The notes below the pieces were generated by a model that had not been told where the DNA came from, made no database searches, and worked only from the letters and a program-made list of their open reading frames with translations. From Gammaproteobacteria bacterium (GTDB lineage Bacteria; Pseudomonadota; Gammaproteobacteria; GRL18), in contig JALTKC010000002.1 of assembly GCA_027076245.1 (NCBI GenBank), forward strand, positions 1 to 29,507: a stretch of DNA of 29,507 nt, written 5' to 3'. Made by a program: the position numbers and the translations under genes. This document shows positions 1 through 7,715 of this stretch, piece by piece (position 1 is the first letter of the stretch; each line of letters starts with the position of its first letter).

Positions 1-1501
1 GCTTTTCCTTACGCAGTCGGGCCGCTTCTTCCCGGGCTTTTTTTATTTTTTCCAGACGTTCCTGGCGGAACTCATGGCGCTCACGGGCCAGGTTGGCTTT
101 ATTGCGTTCACGCTCATCATCCCATATTTCATTTTTGGCGTAACGGAAATACTGTACCAGAGGAATATTACTGGGACAGACATAGGAACAGCAGCCGCAT
201 TCAATGCAGTCAAAAATATTATAGTCCTGAATTTTATCCAGATCCCGGGCTTTGGCGTACCAGTACATCTGCTGGGGCAGCAGAGACATGGGGCAGCTGT
301 CGGCACAGCGGGCACAGCGGATACAGGGCATGGCCGGCGGTGGAGTGGCCAGTTCGCCGGGTTCGCTGACCAGAATGCAGTTAGTGGCCTTGGTGACCGG
401 AACATCAATAGAGGGCAGGGCAAAACCCATCATGGGGCCACCCATAATAATTTTATCGACTCTGCTTTTATCCCAGCCAGCCTGATCCAGAATCTCCCGA
501 ATAGAGGTGCCGATGGCCACTTCCATATTCTGCGGTTTTTTTATGGCGCCGCCGGTAATGGTGACAATACGGGACACTAAGGGTTCGCCTCGATAAACGG
601 CCTGATAGACGGCCGCTGCTGTGGTGATATTGTGACAGATAATGCCGATGTCCATAGGCAGCCCCTGAGTTGGAACTTCCTGGCCTGTCAGGACCTGTAT
701 TAGTTGTTTTTCGCCGCCGGCCGGATAACGGGTCGGCACCTGAATAATTTCTATGGTCTGTTCGCAATGTTCATGGATAGCCCGCTCATAACCGGCAATG
801 GCATCGGATAAGGCCTTAAATGCTTCAGGTTTGTTGTCTTCAATACCGATCAGGCAGTATTTGGCCCCAACAATTTTTTTTATCAGTAAAATGCCCAGAA
901 TAATTTCTTCCGGACGGTTACGTATCAGGGCATCATCGCAGGTAATATAAGGCTCACATTCTGCGGCATTGATGATCAGGGTGTCAGTGGCTTTTTTTCG
1001 GGCGGTTTCCAGTTTGGCGGCTGAGGGGTAAAGTGCACCGCCCAGACCCACAATACCTGCCTCGGCCACCTTATCGGTAATTTGTTCCGCAGTCAGTGCA
1101 TGCAGACTTTTGTGCTGCGGATCATCCAGAGCAATTAAAGGGGTATGGCTATCCCAGTGGTCATAACCATCCGTTTCTATAATGACACATAAAGCCGGCA
1201 AGCCGGACGGGTGGGGGACCAGCCGTTCTTCAATAGCTGTTACCGTACCGGAACTGGAGGCGTGTACGGGGGCACTGACCGATCCTTCGGCATGACCTAT
1301 GAGCTGACCTTTTTTGACACAATCACCGACTTTAACGACTGCTTCAGCCGGGTGACCAATATGCTGACTCAGAGGGATTTCCAGCAGACGGGGTATTTCA
1401 GCGATTTCAATGGGGCCTTCATTGGACAGTTGTTTTCTGCCCTCCAGTTTCAGGCCGCCGGGGAAAGACCATAAGCGTTTTATGTGTGTGCTGATACTCA
1501 T
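1..1501 (-). CDS. rsxC: Electron transport complex subunit RsxC/RnfC (3' part beyond window)
   Basis: This is the peripheral NADH/FMN and Fe-S subunit of the membrane Rnf/Rsx complex, which couples electron transfer between NADH and ferredoxin-type carriers to ion movement. The frame stays open from an ATG at 1501 to the window edge, giving about 500 residues; the C-terminal tail is missing. The start MSISTHIKRLWSFPGGLKL is typical of the family. A glycine-rich stretch (GIVGLGGALYPSAAK) fits the nucleotide-binding region. Two ferredoxin-type cysteine clusters follow, CIRCARCADSCP and CIECGCCSYVCP, then a basic Glu/Arg/Lys-rich coiled region where the window ends. The ATG overlaps the rsxB stop as ATGA, so the two genes are probably translationally coupled. 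Identity is secure; only the length of the Ala/Lys-rich tail, variable in this family, is unknown. Confidence 0.96.
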   Translation of the reverse strand, partial: MSISTHIKRLWSFPGGLKLEGRKQLSNEGPIEIAEIPRLLEIPLSQHIGHPAEAVVKVGDCVKKGQLIGHAEGSVSAPVHASSSGTVTAIEERLVPHPSGLPALCVIIETDGYDHWDSHTPLIALDDPQHKSLHALTAEQITDKVAEAGIVGLGGALYPSAAKLETARKKATDTLIINAAECEPYITCDDALIRNRPEEIILGILLIKKIVGAKYCLIGIEDNKPEAFKALSDAIAGYERAIHEHCEQTIEIIQVPTRYPAGGEKQLIQVLTGQEVPTQGLPMDIGIICHNITTAAAVYQAVYRGEPLVSRIVTITGGAIKKPQNMEVAIGTSIREILDQAGWDKSRVDKIIMGGPMMGFALPSIDVPVTKATNCILVSEPGELATPPPAMPCIRCARCADSCPMSLLPQQMYWYAKARDLDKIQDYNIFDCIECGCCSYVCPSNIPLVQYFRYAKNEIWDDERERNKANLARERHEFRQERLEKIKKAREEAARLRKEK

Positions 1502-2103
1502 GGATGAGTGTTCTCCGCCAGTACCTGATCAATAGTAGTAAAAATATTTCCCGAGGGTGTATGGTTAACGTCGTACTGGGGTTCCGGCCAGTGCCAGGTA
1601 GTAATGGTCTGTTTAATCGGTACCATTTCAATACAGTCCACAGGACAGGGCGGGACACAGAGTTCACAGCCGGTACATTCACTTTCTATGACCGTATGCA
1701 TCTGTTTGGCAGCACCGATAATGGCATCCACCGGACAGGCCTGAATACATAAAGTACAGCCGATGCAGGTATCTTCGATAATAACCGCAACAATCGGCCC
1801 CTCGTGGACGTCTTCTTCCTCATCCAGAGGCAGTACTTCTACATCCAGCAGATCAGCCAGAGCCTGTACGGTATTTTCGCCGCCGGGCGGACAAAGGTTA
1901 ATTGGAGCCTCACCGGCGGCAATGGCCTCGGCATAAGGCCGGCAGCCGGCATAGGAACACTGGCCGCACTGGGTCTGCGGCAGCAGGGCATCAATCTGAT
2001 CCACGACTGGACTGGATTCTACCTTAAAGACGACAGAGGCCAGACCCAGCAACAGCCCAAACAGGGCTGCCAGAGCAACAATGGCCAGTATTCCCCAGAG
2101 CAT
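1498..2103 (-). CDS. rsxB: Electron transport complex subunit RsxB/RnfB, polyferredoxin
   Basis: This is the membrane-anchored iron-sulfur subunit of the Rnf/Rsx complex. The 201-residue product begins with one hydrophobic helix (about residues 3-25). The 4Fe-4S domain follows, with Cys46, Cys49, Cys54 and Cys71 (CGQCSYAGC then CPPGG). Two classical 4Fe-4S ferredoxin motifs come next: CIGCTLCIQACP (Cys113, 116, 119, 123) and CTGCELCVPPCP (Cys143, 146, 149, 153). Length and cluster order match the family. It starts 1 nt after the rsxA stop codon and its own stop overlaps the rsxC start by 4 nt, so rsxA-B-C form a tightly packed operon read leftward. All cluster cysteines are present and nothing is truncated. 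Confidence 0.97.
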   Translation of the reverse strand: MLWGILAIVALAALFGLLLGLASVVFKVESSPVVDQIDALLPQTQCGQCSYAGCRPYAEAIAAGEAPINLCPPGGENTVQALADLLDVEVLPLDEEEDVHEGPIVAVIIEDTCIGCTLCIQACPVDAIIGAAKQMHTVIESECTGCELCVPPCPVDCIEMVPIKQTITTWHWPEPQYDVNHTPSGNIFTTIDQVLAENTHP

Positions 2104-2104
2104 C

Positions 2105-2692
2105 CTAGTGCAGCCCCTTATCCAGTCCGGTAAACCCTAAAAAAGCAATAGACATTAAGCCGGCGGTGATCAGACCAATGGGCGCACCCTGAAAAATTTC
2201 CGGAACATCCGCCGAAGCCAGGCGTTCGCGAATGGAAGCGAATAAGACCATTACCATGGAAAAACCCACCGCAGCACCAAAACCGAAAATAATCGACTCA
2301 AAAAAGTTATAGCCGGTCTGCACATTAAGCAGGGCCACCCCTAATACTGCACAGTTAGTGGTAATTAAAGGCAGAAACATCCCCAGTACCTGATACAGCA
2401 TAGGACTGGTTTTATGCACCACCATTTCAGTAAAGTTAACCACAGCCGCAATCACCAGAATAAAGGTAATGGTGCGCAGATACTCAATATCCAGAGGAAT
2501 AAGAATATACTGATTAACAAGATAACTGGAGGCGGATGACAGCGTTAAAACAAAGGTCGTCGCCAGCGCCATCCCCGCCGCCACTTCCAGCTTCCTGGAC
2601 GAGCCCATAAACGGACACAGGCCAAGAAACTTAACCAGCACGAAGTTGTTAACAAAGATGGTTGAGATTAATAGTAAAAAATATTCGCTCAT
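2105..2692 (-). CDS. rsxA: Electron transport complex subunit RsxA/RnfA, membrane protein
   Basis: This is an integral membrane subunit of the Rnf/Rsx complex, 195 residues with about six hydrophobic helices. The N-terminus MSEYFLLLISTIFVNNFVLV and the motif KFLGLCPFMG are hallmarks of RsxA. A second characteristic Cys motif occurs mid-protein (LITTNCAVLGVALLN); the two conserved cysteines are thought to hold a metal cluster between RsxA and RsxE. It is the first rsx gene on this strand. No good Shine-Dalgarno is visible upstream of the ATG. Instead the foot of a very large palindrome (2699-2776) sits about 7 nt from the start, so RNA structure may affect translation or may separate the operon from metG. 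Confidence 0.97.
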   Translation of the reverse strand: MSEYFLLLISTIFVNNFVLVKFLGLCPFMGSSRKLEVAAGMALATTFVLTLSSASSYLVNQYILIPLDIEYLRTITFILVIAAVVNFTEMVVHKTSPMLYQVLGMFLPLITTNCAVLGVALLNVQTGYNFFESIIFGFGAAVGFSMVMVLFASIRERLASADVPEIFQGAPIGLITAGLMSIAFLGFTGLDKGLH

Positions 2693-2698
2693 TTATAT

Positions 2699-2776
2699 AA
2701 GCGTTGAGCGCTGAGCGCTGAGCGTTTAGAAAAAGAATGTTTTTGCTAAATACTCAGCGCTCAGCGCTCAGCGCTT
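2699..2776. repeat. Large palindrome built from an 8-nt unit (GCGCTGAG) between metG and rsxA
   Basis: The left arm carries GAGCGCTGAGCGCTGAG (2706-2722) and the right arm its exact complement CTCAGCGCTCAGCGCTC (2753-2769). Pairing continues outward (2699-2705 with 2770-2776, one G-T pair). It also continues inward: TTTAGAAAAA (2725-2734) can pair with TTTTT and CTAAA (2740-2750, one bulged G), leaving a 5-nt loop. Each arm is itself a tandem repeat of an 8-nt unit. It lies 4 nt after the metG stop. The minus-strand transcript has no clean T-tract after the hairpin, so a simple intrinsic terminator is not certain. A REP-like or mobile palindromic element is the alternative. Confidence 0.85.
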
Positions 2777-2780
2777 CTCC

Positions 2781-4883
2781 TTATTTCACTCTCATACCCG
2801 GCTGTGCACCATTTTCCTGATCCCCGTCAGGATTCAGAATCCATAGATCCTTTCCGCCCGGGCCTGCGGCCAGAACCATGCCTTCGGAGAGGCCGAAGCG
2901 CATTTTTCTGGGGGCCAGGTTGGCGACCATGACCGTTAGTTTGCCTTCCAGGTCTTCTGGTTTGTAGGCGGATTTTATACCGGCAAAGACATTGCGGGTT
3001 TCACCGCCCAGATCCAGTGTGAGCTGGAGCAGTTTATCGGCTTTTTCCACGTGCTCTGCCTTAACAATACGGGCTATGCGTAAATCTATTTTGGCAAAAT
3101 CATCGAAGTTAATGGTTTCGCTAATGGGAACAGCACTTAACGGTGAATCGTTATCAGCCTTAGAGGCTGTGCTGTCCTGTTTAACTTCGCTCTGGGTGGC
3201 CTTAAGTTCTTCTTTGGAGGCATCAATAACGGCCTGCACCCGTTCATCTTCAACCCGCATCATCAGAGGTTTGAATTTTTTAATTTCATGATTGGTTAAC
3301 GGTGTCTGAGCATCGTCCCAGTTCATGCTGTCCAGGTTTAAAAAGTCGGCGACCTTATCAGCCATAACGGGCAGTACCGGTGCCAGATAGATGATTAACT
3401 GCCGGAACAGGTTCAGGCCCATACTGCAGACATCATGTACTTCCTGTTCTCTGCCTTCTTCCTTAATGGCCTGCCAGGGTTTTTTCTCATCAATATACTG
3501 GTTGGCCTGATCCGCCAGAGCCATAATTTCCCGCACGGCCTTGCTGAATTCCCGGTCTTCATAATGCTGTGCAATGGCATCAGCGGCATCGGCAAACTGG
3601 TCAAACAGCTGTGGCTCACTGACGCTTTCTGACAGGGTTGAGTTAAATTTCTTTTTAATAAAGCCGGCACAGCGGCTGGCAATATTAACGACCTTGCCTA
3701 CCAGATCCGAATTGACCCGTAGCCGGAAATCTTCCAGATTTAAATCCAGATCAGTAACACCACTGCCCAGTTTAGCGGCAAAGTAATAACGCAGGTATTC
3801 CGGATTTAACTGCTCCAGATAGGTTCGTGCTTTAATAAAGGTGCCCCGGGATTTGGACATTTTCTGTCCGTCCACGGTCAGAAATCCGTGGGCAAAAATA
3901 GCCGTTGGGGTCCTGAATCCGGCGCCATGCAGCATGGCTGGCCAGAACAGACCATGAAAATAAATAATGTCCTTGCCAATAAAATGGTAGAGCTCACTCT
4001 GGCTGTCGGATTCCCAGAAACTGTCAAAATCAATGCCTTCACGGTCGCACAGGTTTTTAAAACTGGCAATATAACCAATGGGGGCATCCAGCCAGACATA
4101 AAAATATTTGTCAGTAGTGCCGGGTATTTCAAAACCAAAATAAGGCTTATCGCGGGAAATGTCCCATTCCTGCAGGCCGGCCTCAAACCATTCCTGTAAT
4201 TTATTGCTGACTTCATCCTGTAAATGACCGGATGCTGTCCACTCCTTTAACATGGGTTCGAAGTCCGGTAATTTAAAGAAAAAATGCTCTGAATCTTTTT
4301 CAACCGGTTTGGCACCGGAGACCGCAGACACGGCATTTTTTAATTCCGTAGGACTGTAGGTGGCACCGCAGACTTCACAATTATCGCCGTATTGATCAGC
4401 GGCACCGCATTTTGGACATTCACCCTTAATAAAACGATCCGGTAAAAACATTTCTTTTTCAGGATCATAGGCCTGGGAGATGGTGCGCTTGCTGATATGA
4501 CCGGCATCGTTCAGGCGGTTATAGATGGTTTCAGAAAAAAAGCGGTTTTCCGGGCTGTGGGTGCTGTAGTAATTGTCAAAGGCAATGGCAAAGTCCTTAA
4601 AATCGGCCTGGTGTTCCTTGCTGGTTTCTGCAATCAGCTGTTCAGGGGTAATGCCTTCGGACTGGGCTCGCAGCATAATGGGCGTGCCGTGGGCATCATC
4701 GGCACAGACATAGTAACATTCATGACCTTGCATTTTCTGAAAGCGTACCCATATATCGGTCTGGATATATTCAACAAGATGTCCCAGATGGATAGAGCCA
4801 TTGGCATAGGGTAATGCACTGGTCACCAGGATTTTTCTTTTGCTGTTGTTTTGCACAGTAGTTGAATTCGCTTGTGTTGCCAT
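2781..4883 (-). CDS. metG: Methionine--tRNA ligase
   Basis: This cytosolic enzyme charges initiator and elongator tRNA(Met) with methionine using ATP. The 700-residue product has a class I Rossmann domain with the HIGH-type motif HLGH (residues 32-35), and a zinc knuckle with Cys156, Cys159, Cys169 and Cys172 (CPKCG and CEVCG). The KMSKS loop is at 341-345, followed by the helical anticodon-binding domain. A C-terminal OB-fold tRNA-binding/dimerisation domain runs from about residue 595 (FDDFAKIDLRIARIVKAEHV) to the end (GAQPGMRVK). A low-complexity Ser/Asp/Lys linker precedes that domain. Length is a little above E. coli MetG because of an N-terminal extension of about 14 polar residues (MATQANSTTVQNN). 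It is transcribed away from apbC. Confidence 0.98.
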   Translation of the reverse strand: MATQANSTTVQNNSKRKILVTSALPYANGSIHLGHLVEYIQTDIWVRFQKMQGHECYYVCADDAHGTPIMLRAQSEGITPEQLIAETSKEHQADFKDFAIAFDNYYSTHSPENRFFSETIYNRLNDAGHISKRTISQAYDPEKEMFLPDRFIKGECPKCGAADQYGDNCEVCGATYSPTELKNAVSAVSGAKPVEKDSEHFFFKLPDFEPMLKEWTASGHLQDEVSNKLQEWFEAGLQEWDISRDKPYFGFEIPGTTDKYFYVWLDAPIGYIASFKNLCDREGIDFDSFWESDSQSELYHFIGKDIIYFHGLFWPAMLHGAGFRTPTAIFAHGFLTVDGQKMSKSRGTFIKARTYLEQLNPEYLRYYFAAKLGSGVTDLDLNLEDFRLRVNSDLVGKVVNIASRCAGFIKKKFNSTLSESVSEPQLFDQFADAADAIAQHYEDREFSKAVREIMALADQANQYIDEKKPWQAIKEEGREQEVHDVCSMGLNLFRQLIIYLAPVLPVMADKVADFLNLDSMNWDDAQTPLTNHEIKKFKPLMMRVEDERVQAVIDASKEELKATQSEVKQDSTASKADNDSPLSAVPISETINFDDFAKIDLRIARIVKAEHVEKADKLLQLTLDLGGETRNVFAGIKSAYKPEDLEGKLTVMVANLAPRKMRFGLSEGMVLAAGPGGKDLWILNPDGDQENGAQPGMRVK

Positions 4884-5130
4884 GAACGGAAAACCCTTTT
4901 GTTAATACCTTTAATACGCATATTTTAACTATGGGTATTAATGACGGTATAATCGGTAAATTAATAGTCTGTTAGTTGTTTAATGTGTTGTTTAATATTA
5001 AGCCGAGCGTGGAAAAATAAAACACGCTATCTTACCAATTTTAACGGTTCTTTCACAAGCATGGCCGGACTGAAAACCGCTTTTGCCGGACATCCAGACT
5101 TAATCTCAGGTCTCTCACCTGAGTATATTC

Positions 5131-5158
5131 TTGAGTATATTAAAGAAATCTGTATAAT
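5131..5158 (+). promoter_or_regulatory. Sigma-70-type promoter for apbC
   Basis: TTGAGT (5131-5136) and TATAAT (5153-5158) are separated by 16 bp, close to consensus. The predicted transcript would start near 5165 and have a leader of about 65 nt. The -35 element overlaps the second of two direct GAGTATATT repeats, which may allow regulator binding. No experimental support is available from sequence alone. Confidence 0.6.
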
Positions 5159-5213
5159 ACCCTACTTATTTACTAAGGTTTTAGCAGAGTTCAGACTTGA
5201 ATTCAAAATTTAA

Positions 5214-5222
5214 CAGGTGGAG
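5214..5222 (+). promoter_or_regulatory. Ribosome binding site that sets the apbC start
   Basis: CAGGTGGAG (5214-5222) is a good Shine-Dalgarno 9 nt before the ATG at 5232. The in-frame GTG at 5217 lies inside this site, so it is not the start. Confidence 0.7.
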
Positions 5223-5231
5223 TTTTTTAAC

Positions 5232-6317
5232 ATGGCAACTGCAGAGCAAGTTGAAGAAAAATTAAAAGAATTTATTGACCCTTACCTTGAAACCGATCTG
5301 GTTTCTGCCAAGTGTGTTAAAAATGTTCAGGTGGATGGTTCAAAAGCAATTGTTGATATTGAACTGGGCTTTCCGCATCAGGGTTATGAGCAGGAATTAA
5401 GCGAAAAACTGACCACCCTGTTAACAGAAATTGACGGTATTGATGAAGTTGAAGTCAATGTCAGCAGTAAAATCGTTATACATGCCGTGCAAAAAGGCGT
5501 ACAGCCTATTCAAGGTGTTAAAAACATTGTTGCTGTGGCGTCCGGTAAAGGCGGTGTGGGTAAATCCACCACCACGGTTAACCTGGCGCTGGCGCTGGCT
5601 AAAGAAGGCGCCCGTGTTGCAGTACTGGATGCGGATATTTATGGTCCCAGTATGCCGCGTATGTTAGGTATCAGCGGCAAGCCTGAATCAGAAGACGGTC
5701 AGTCTCTGGAACCGCTGGTTAATTATGACATTCAGACCATGTCCATTGGTTTTCTGATTGATGATGATACTCCAATGATCTGGCGCGGCCCTATGGTCAC
5801 TCAGGCACTTGAACAGTTATTTAAAGATACCCGCTGGAAAGATGTTGACTATCTGGTTGTGGATCTGCCGCCGGGCACTGGTGATGTTCAGCTGACTCTG
5901 GCTCAGAAGATCCCCGTCAGTGGCGCAGTCGTAGTAACTACCCCTCAGGATATTGCCTTACTGGATGCCCGTAAAGGTCTGAAAATGTTTGAAAAGGTGA
6001 ATGTGCCGGTACTGGGTGTGGTAGAAAATATGTCCACTCATATCTGTAGCAACTGTGGTCATGAAGAACGTATCTTTGGTGAAGGCGGCGGTCAGCGCAT
6101 GTCTGAAGAGGAAAATGTTGCCTTATTAGGTGCTCTGCCTCTGGATATGAGTATTCGTCAGCTGGCGGATGACGGTAAGCCTACTGTAGTTTCAGAGCCA
6201 GACAGTCGTATAACTGAGCTGTATATTGATATTGCCCGTAAGGTTGCAGCTAAACTGGCACTTAAAGCCCGTGATTACACTAACCGCTTCCCTAAAATTG
6301 TTATTAAAAATGATTAA
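5232..6317 (+). CDS. apbC: Iron-sulfur cluster carrier protein ApbC (Mrp/NBP35 family ATPase)
   Basis: This cytosolic P-loop ATPase binds and transfers Fe-S clusters to apoproteins. The product from the ATG at 5232 has 361 residues. The N-terminal ~90 residues are a MIP18/DUF59-like domain (MATAEQVEEKLKEFIDPYLE onward). The Mrp ATPase core follows, with the deviant Walker A GKGGVGKSTT, the ADIYGPSMPRMLG segment, and DLPPGTGDVQLT as switch/Walker B. The C-terminal CxxC motif, CSNCGHEERIFGEGGG, binds the bridging cluster. Length and motifs are as expected. It is divergent from metG and has its own promoter; two hairpins follow its stop. Its closeness to metG and dcd is a gene order I recall from several gammaproteobacteria. 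Confidence 0.96.
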   Translation: MATAEQVEEKLKEFIDPYLETDLVSAKCVKNVQVDGSKAIVDIELGFPHQGYEQELSEKLTTLLTEIDGIDEVEVNVSSKIVIHAVQKGVQPIQGVKNIVAVASGKGGVGKSTTTVNLALALAKEGARVAVLDADIYGPSMPRMLGISGKPESEDGQSLEPLVNYDIQTMSIGFLIDDDTPMIWRGPMVTQALEQLFKDTRWKDVDYLVVDLPPGTGDVQLTLAQKIPVSGAVVVTTPQDIALLDARKGLKMFEKVNVPVLGVVENMSTHICSNCGHEERIFGEGGGQRMSEEENVALLGALPLDMSIRQLADDGKPTVVSEPDSRITELYIDIARKVAAKLALKARDYTNRFPKIVIKND

Positions 6318-6344
6318 TAACCAATAAAAATTTTAGTATGAAGT

Positions 6345-6386
6345 AAAAAAGCCGCTGTACAGCTAATGTACGGCGGCTTTTTTTTG
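6345..6386 (+). terminator. Rho-independent terminator after apbC
   Basis: AGCCGCTGTAC pairs with GTACGGCGGCT around a 7-nt loop, flanked by an A-run and followed by eight T residues. It lies about 30 nt after the apbC stop and has the classic form. The A-rich 5' flank could also allow termination on the other strand. Confidence 0.9.
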
Positions 6387-6432
6387 CTTCTTGCTTGTTT
6401 TTAGTTTTTATCAAATAGATAATAACAAAGAT

Positions 6433-6459
6433 AAAAAAGCGGCATGGTTCGCTTTTTTT
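6433..6459. terminator. Second terminator-like hairpin upstream of dcd
   Basis: AAAAAAGCG (6433-6441) pairs with CGCTTTTTT (6450-6458) over an 8-nt loop and ends in a T-run. The GC core is only 3 bp, so it is weaker than the hairpin 50 bp upstream. It may be a back-up terminator for apbC. Confidence 0.55.
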
Positions 6460-6489
6460 ATGGTATTTGAGAAATAATAAAATAATTTG

Positions 6490-6526
6490 AGCACTAATTT
6501 AAGCACCAATTTTAAGCAATAATGCG
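6490..6526. repeat. Three imperfect 12-13 bp direct repeats before dcd
   Basis: AGCACTAATTTA (6490-6501), AGCACCAATTTTA (6502-6514) and AGCAATAATGCG (6515-6526) lie back to back and end 14 nt before the dcd ATG. Spacing is about one helical turn, which would suit cooperative protein binding. They sit where a promoter would be expected. The third copy is degenerate, so chance similarity in AT-rich DNA is possible. Confidence 0.4.
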
Positions 6527-6540
6527 AGAACCAGATTCTT

Positions 6541-7107
6541 ATGAGTATTAAATCCGATCACTGGATCCGTTCCATGGCTGAAAATGAAGGCATGATAGAG
6601 CCTTTTGAGCGTAATCAGGTTAAAGAGCTGAACGGTCAGAGAATTGTATCTTATGGTACGTCCAGCTATGGCTATGACGTACGCTGTTCCAGAGAGTTTA
6701 AAATCTTTACCAATATTAATTCAGCTATAGTAGATCCCAAGGATTTTGATGATAATAGCTTTGTGGATGTTGAGTCCGATGTCTGTATCATTCCGCCTAA
6801 TTCCTTTGCCCTGGCGCGTACCGTGGAGTATTTTCGTATCCCAAGAAAAGTTCTGACGGTCTGTCTGGGTAAATCCACCTATGCCCGTTGCGGTATTATT
6901 GTTAATGTAACGCCACTGGAACCGGAGTGGGAAGGTCATGTGACTCTGGAATTTTCCAATACCACCCCTTTACCGGCAAAAATATATGCCAATGAAGGGG
7001 TGGCACAAATGCTGTTTTTTGAATCGGATGAGGAATGTGATATTTCCTATAAAGATAAAAATGGTAAATATCAGGGACAAACCGGAGTGGTTACACCGAG
7101 AACCTGA
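6541..7107 (+). CDS. dcd: dCTP deaminase
   Basis: This cytosolic enzyme deaminates dCTP to dUTP, feeding dUMP and dTTP synthesis. The 188-residue product matches the trimeric dUTPase/Dcd fold: SYGTSSYGYDVRCSREFKIF near residues 37-56, the substrate loop GKSTYARCGIIVNVTPLEPE with the Arg and the catalytic Glu, then TLEFSNTTPLPAKIYANEG. The C-terminal lid QGQTGVVTPRT closes over the nucleotide. Length is typical of the monofunctional enzyme. No clear Shine-Dalgarno precedes the ATG, but the N-terminus MSIKSDHWIRSMAENEGMIEP agrees with known homologues. It is followed after 2 nt by an unrecognised gene, so the two are probably co-transcribed. Confidence 0.97.
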   Translation: MSIKSDHWIRSMAENEGMIEPFERNQVKELNGQRIVSYGTSSYGYDVRCSREFKIFTNINSAIVDPKDFDDNSFVDVESDVCIIPPNSFALARTVEYFRIPRKVLTVCLGKSTYARCGIIVNVTPLEPEWEGHVTLEFSNTTPLPAKIYANEGVAQMLFFESDEECDISYKDKNGKYQGQTGVVTPRT

Positions 7108-7109
7108 TT

Positions 7110-7523
7110 ATGACAAATAGTATTACTGCCACAATAAAATTCTCTTTTAAAGGAGAAACATTTTCCCCGTCTGCCAGAATTGATCTGGATGTGCTTTTTG
7201 CTGCTAAACCGGTTCTGGAACCGGGAATGATCCCCCAGTATGTTTATAATATGATAGCCAAAAATGGTGAAATTGACGGTTATTCCTATGCTTATGAAGT
7301 GATGCTGGCCAGTGAAGTTGTTTTTAGTGAACCAACAGGCCTGGCGGGTGAATGTCTGCAGGGTGAACAGTTTGATTTTGAATGTTTTCAGCAGCAATGG
7401 TTATATCAGCAAAAACTGAAGATAGTACAGGACATTGCCTTACGTCATTTGAATGTTGAGGATATTGAACAACAACCGCAATTACGTGATGCCCTGCTGG
7501 AAGCCCTGGAAAAGTCCATTTAA
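7110..7523 (+). CDS. Hypothetical protein coupled to dcd
   Basis: I do not recognise this 137-residue protein. It starts 2 nt after the dcd stop and so is probably translated from the same mRNA. There is no signal peptide or membrane helix, and the composition is acidic and soluble. The N-terminal half (TATIKFSFKGETFSPSARID) looks beta-rich. The middle carries a Tyr-rich stretch (QYVYNMIAKNGEIDGYSYAYE), and the C-terminal 50 residues look helical (QQWLYQQKLKIVQDIALRHL). No catalytic motif or metal site is obvious. Sustained coding character, the tight spacing and a plausible end make a real gene likely. A link to nucleotide metabolism would be guesswork. Confidence 0.75.
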   Translation: MTNSITATIKFSFKGETFSPSARIDLDVLFAAKPVLEPGMIPQYVYNMIAKNGEIDGYSYAYEVMLASEVVFSEPTGLAGECLQGEQFDFECFQQQWLYQQKLKIVQDIALRHLNVEDIEQQPQLRDALLEALEKSI

Positions 7524-7715
7524 AACAGATTTTTTGGTCATTTGCTTTATATCAATGTTTTTTTTATTCAATTTCCATTAATATTAATCTGTTTTTTATT
7601 ACATGATTTATTTTGGTTTAAGCCCTATTAACTAAATTGAGCTCAAACGAGCTTAAATAAAGATATTAAAATAAAAAGGGCATTTTTAATTTTTTCTTTT
7701 CCTGAGGGTTATAAA

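Larger units (their letters stand above)
4884..5231. promoter_or_regulatory. Divergent control region between metG and apbC
   Basis: This 348-bp AT-rich stretch holds no convincing gene. It contains a strong sigma-70-like promoter toward apbC, annotated separately. Toward metG, an inverted repeat TTAATACC (4902-4909) and GGTATTAA (4934-4941) lies 20-60 bp before the start codon and could be an operator. Near the apbC promoter the word GAGTATATT occurs twice (5121-5129 and 5133-5141), the second copy overlapping the -35 box. A 76-codon frame across 4983-5213 spans the promoter and looks fortuitous. Confidence 0.5.

Noticed and set aside
4983..5213. 76-codon plus-strand frame upstream of apbC
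   Set aside because: It spans the apbC promoter (TTGAGT-16-TATAAT), has no good Shine-Dalgarno and no recognisable motif.
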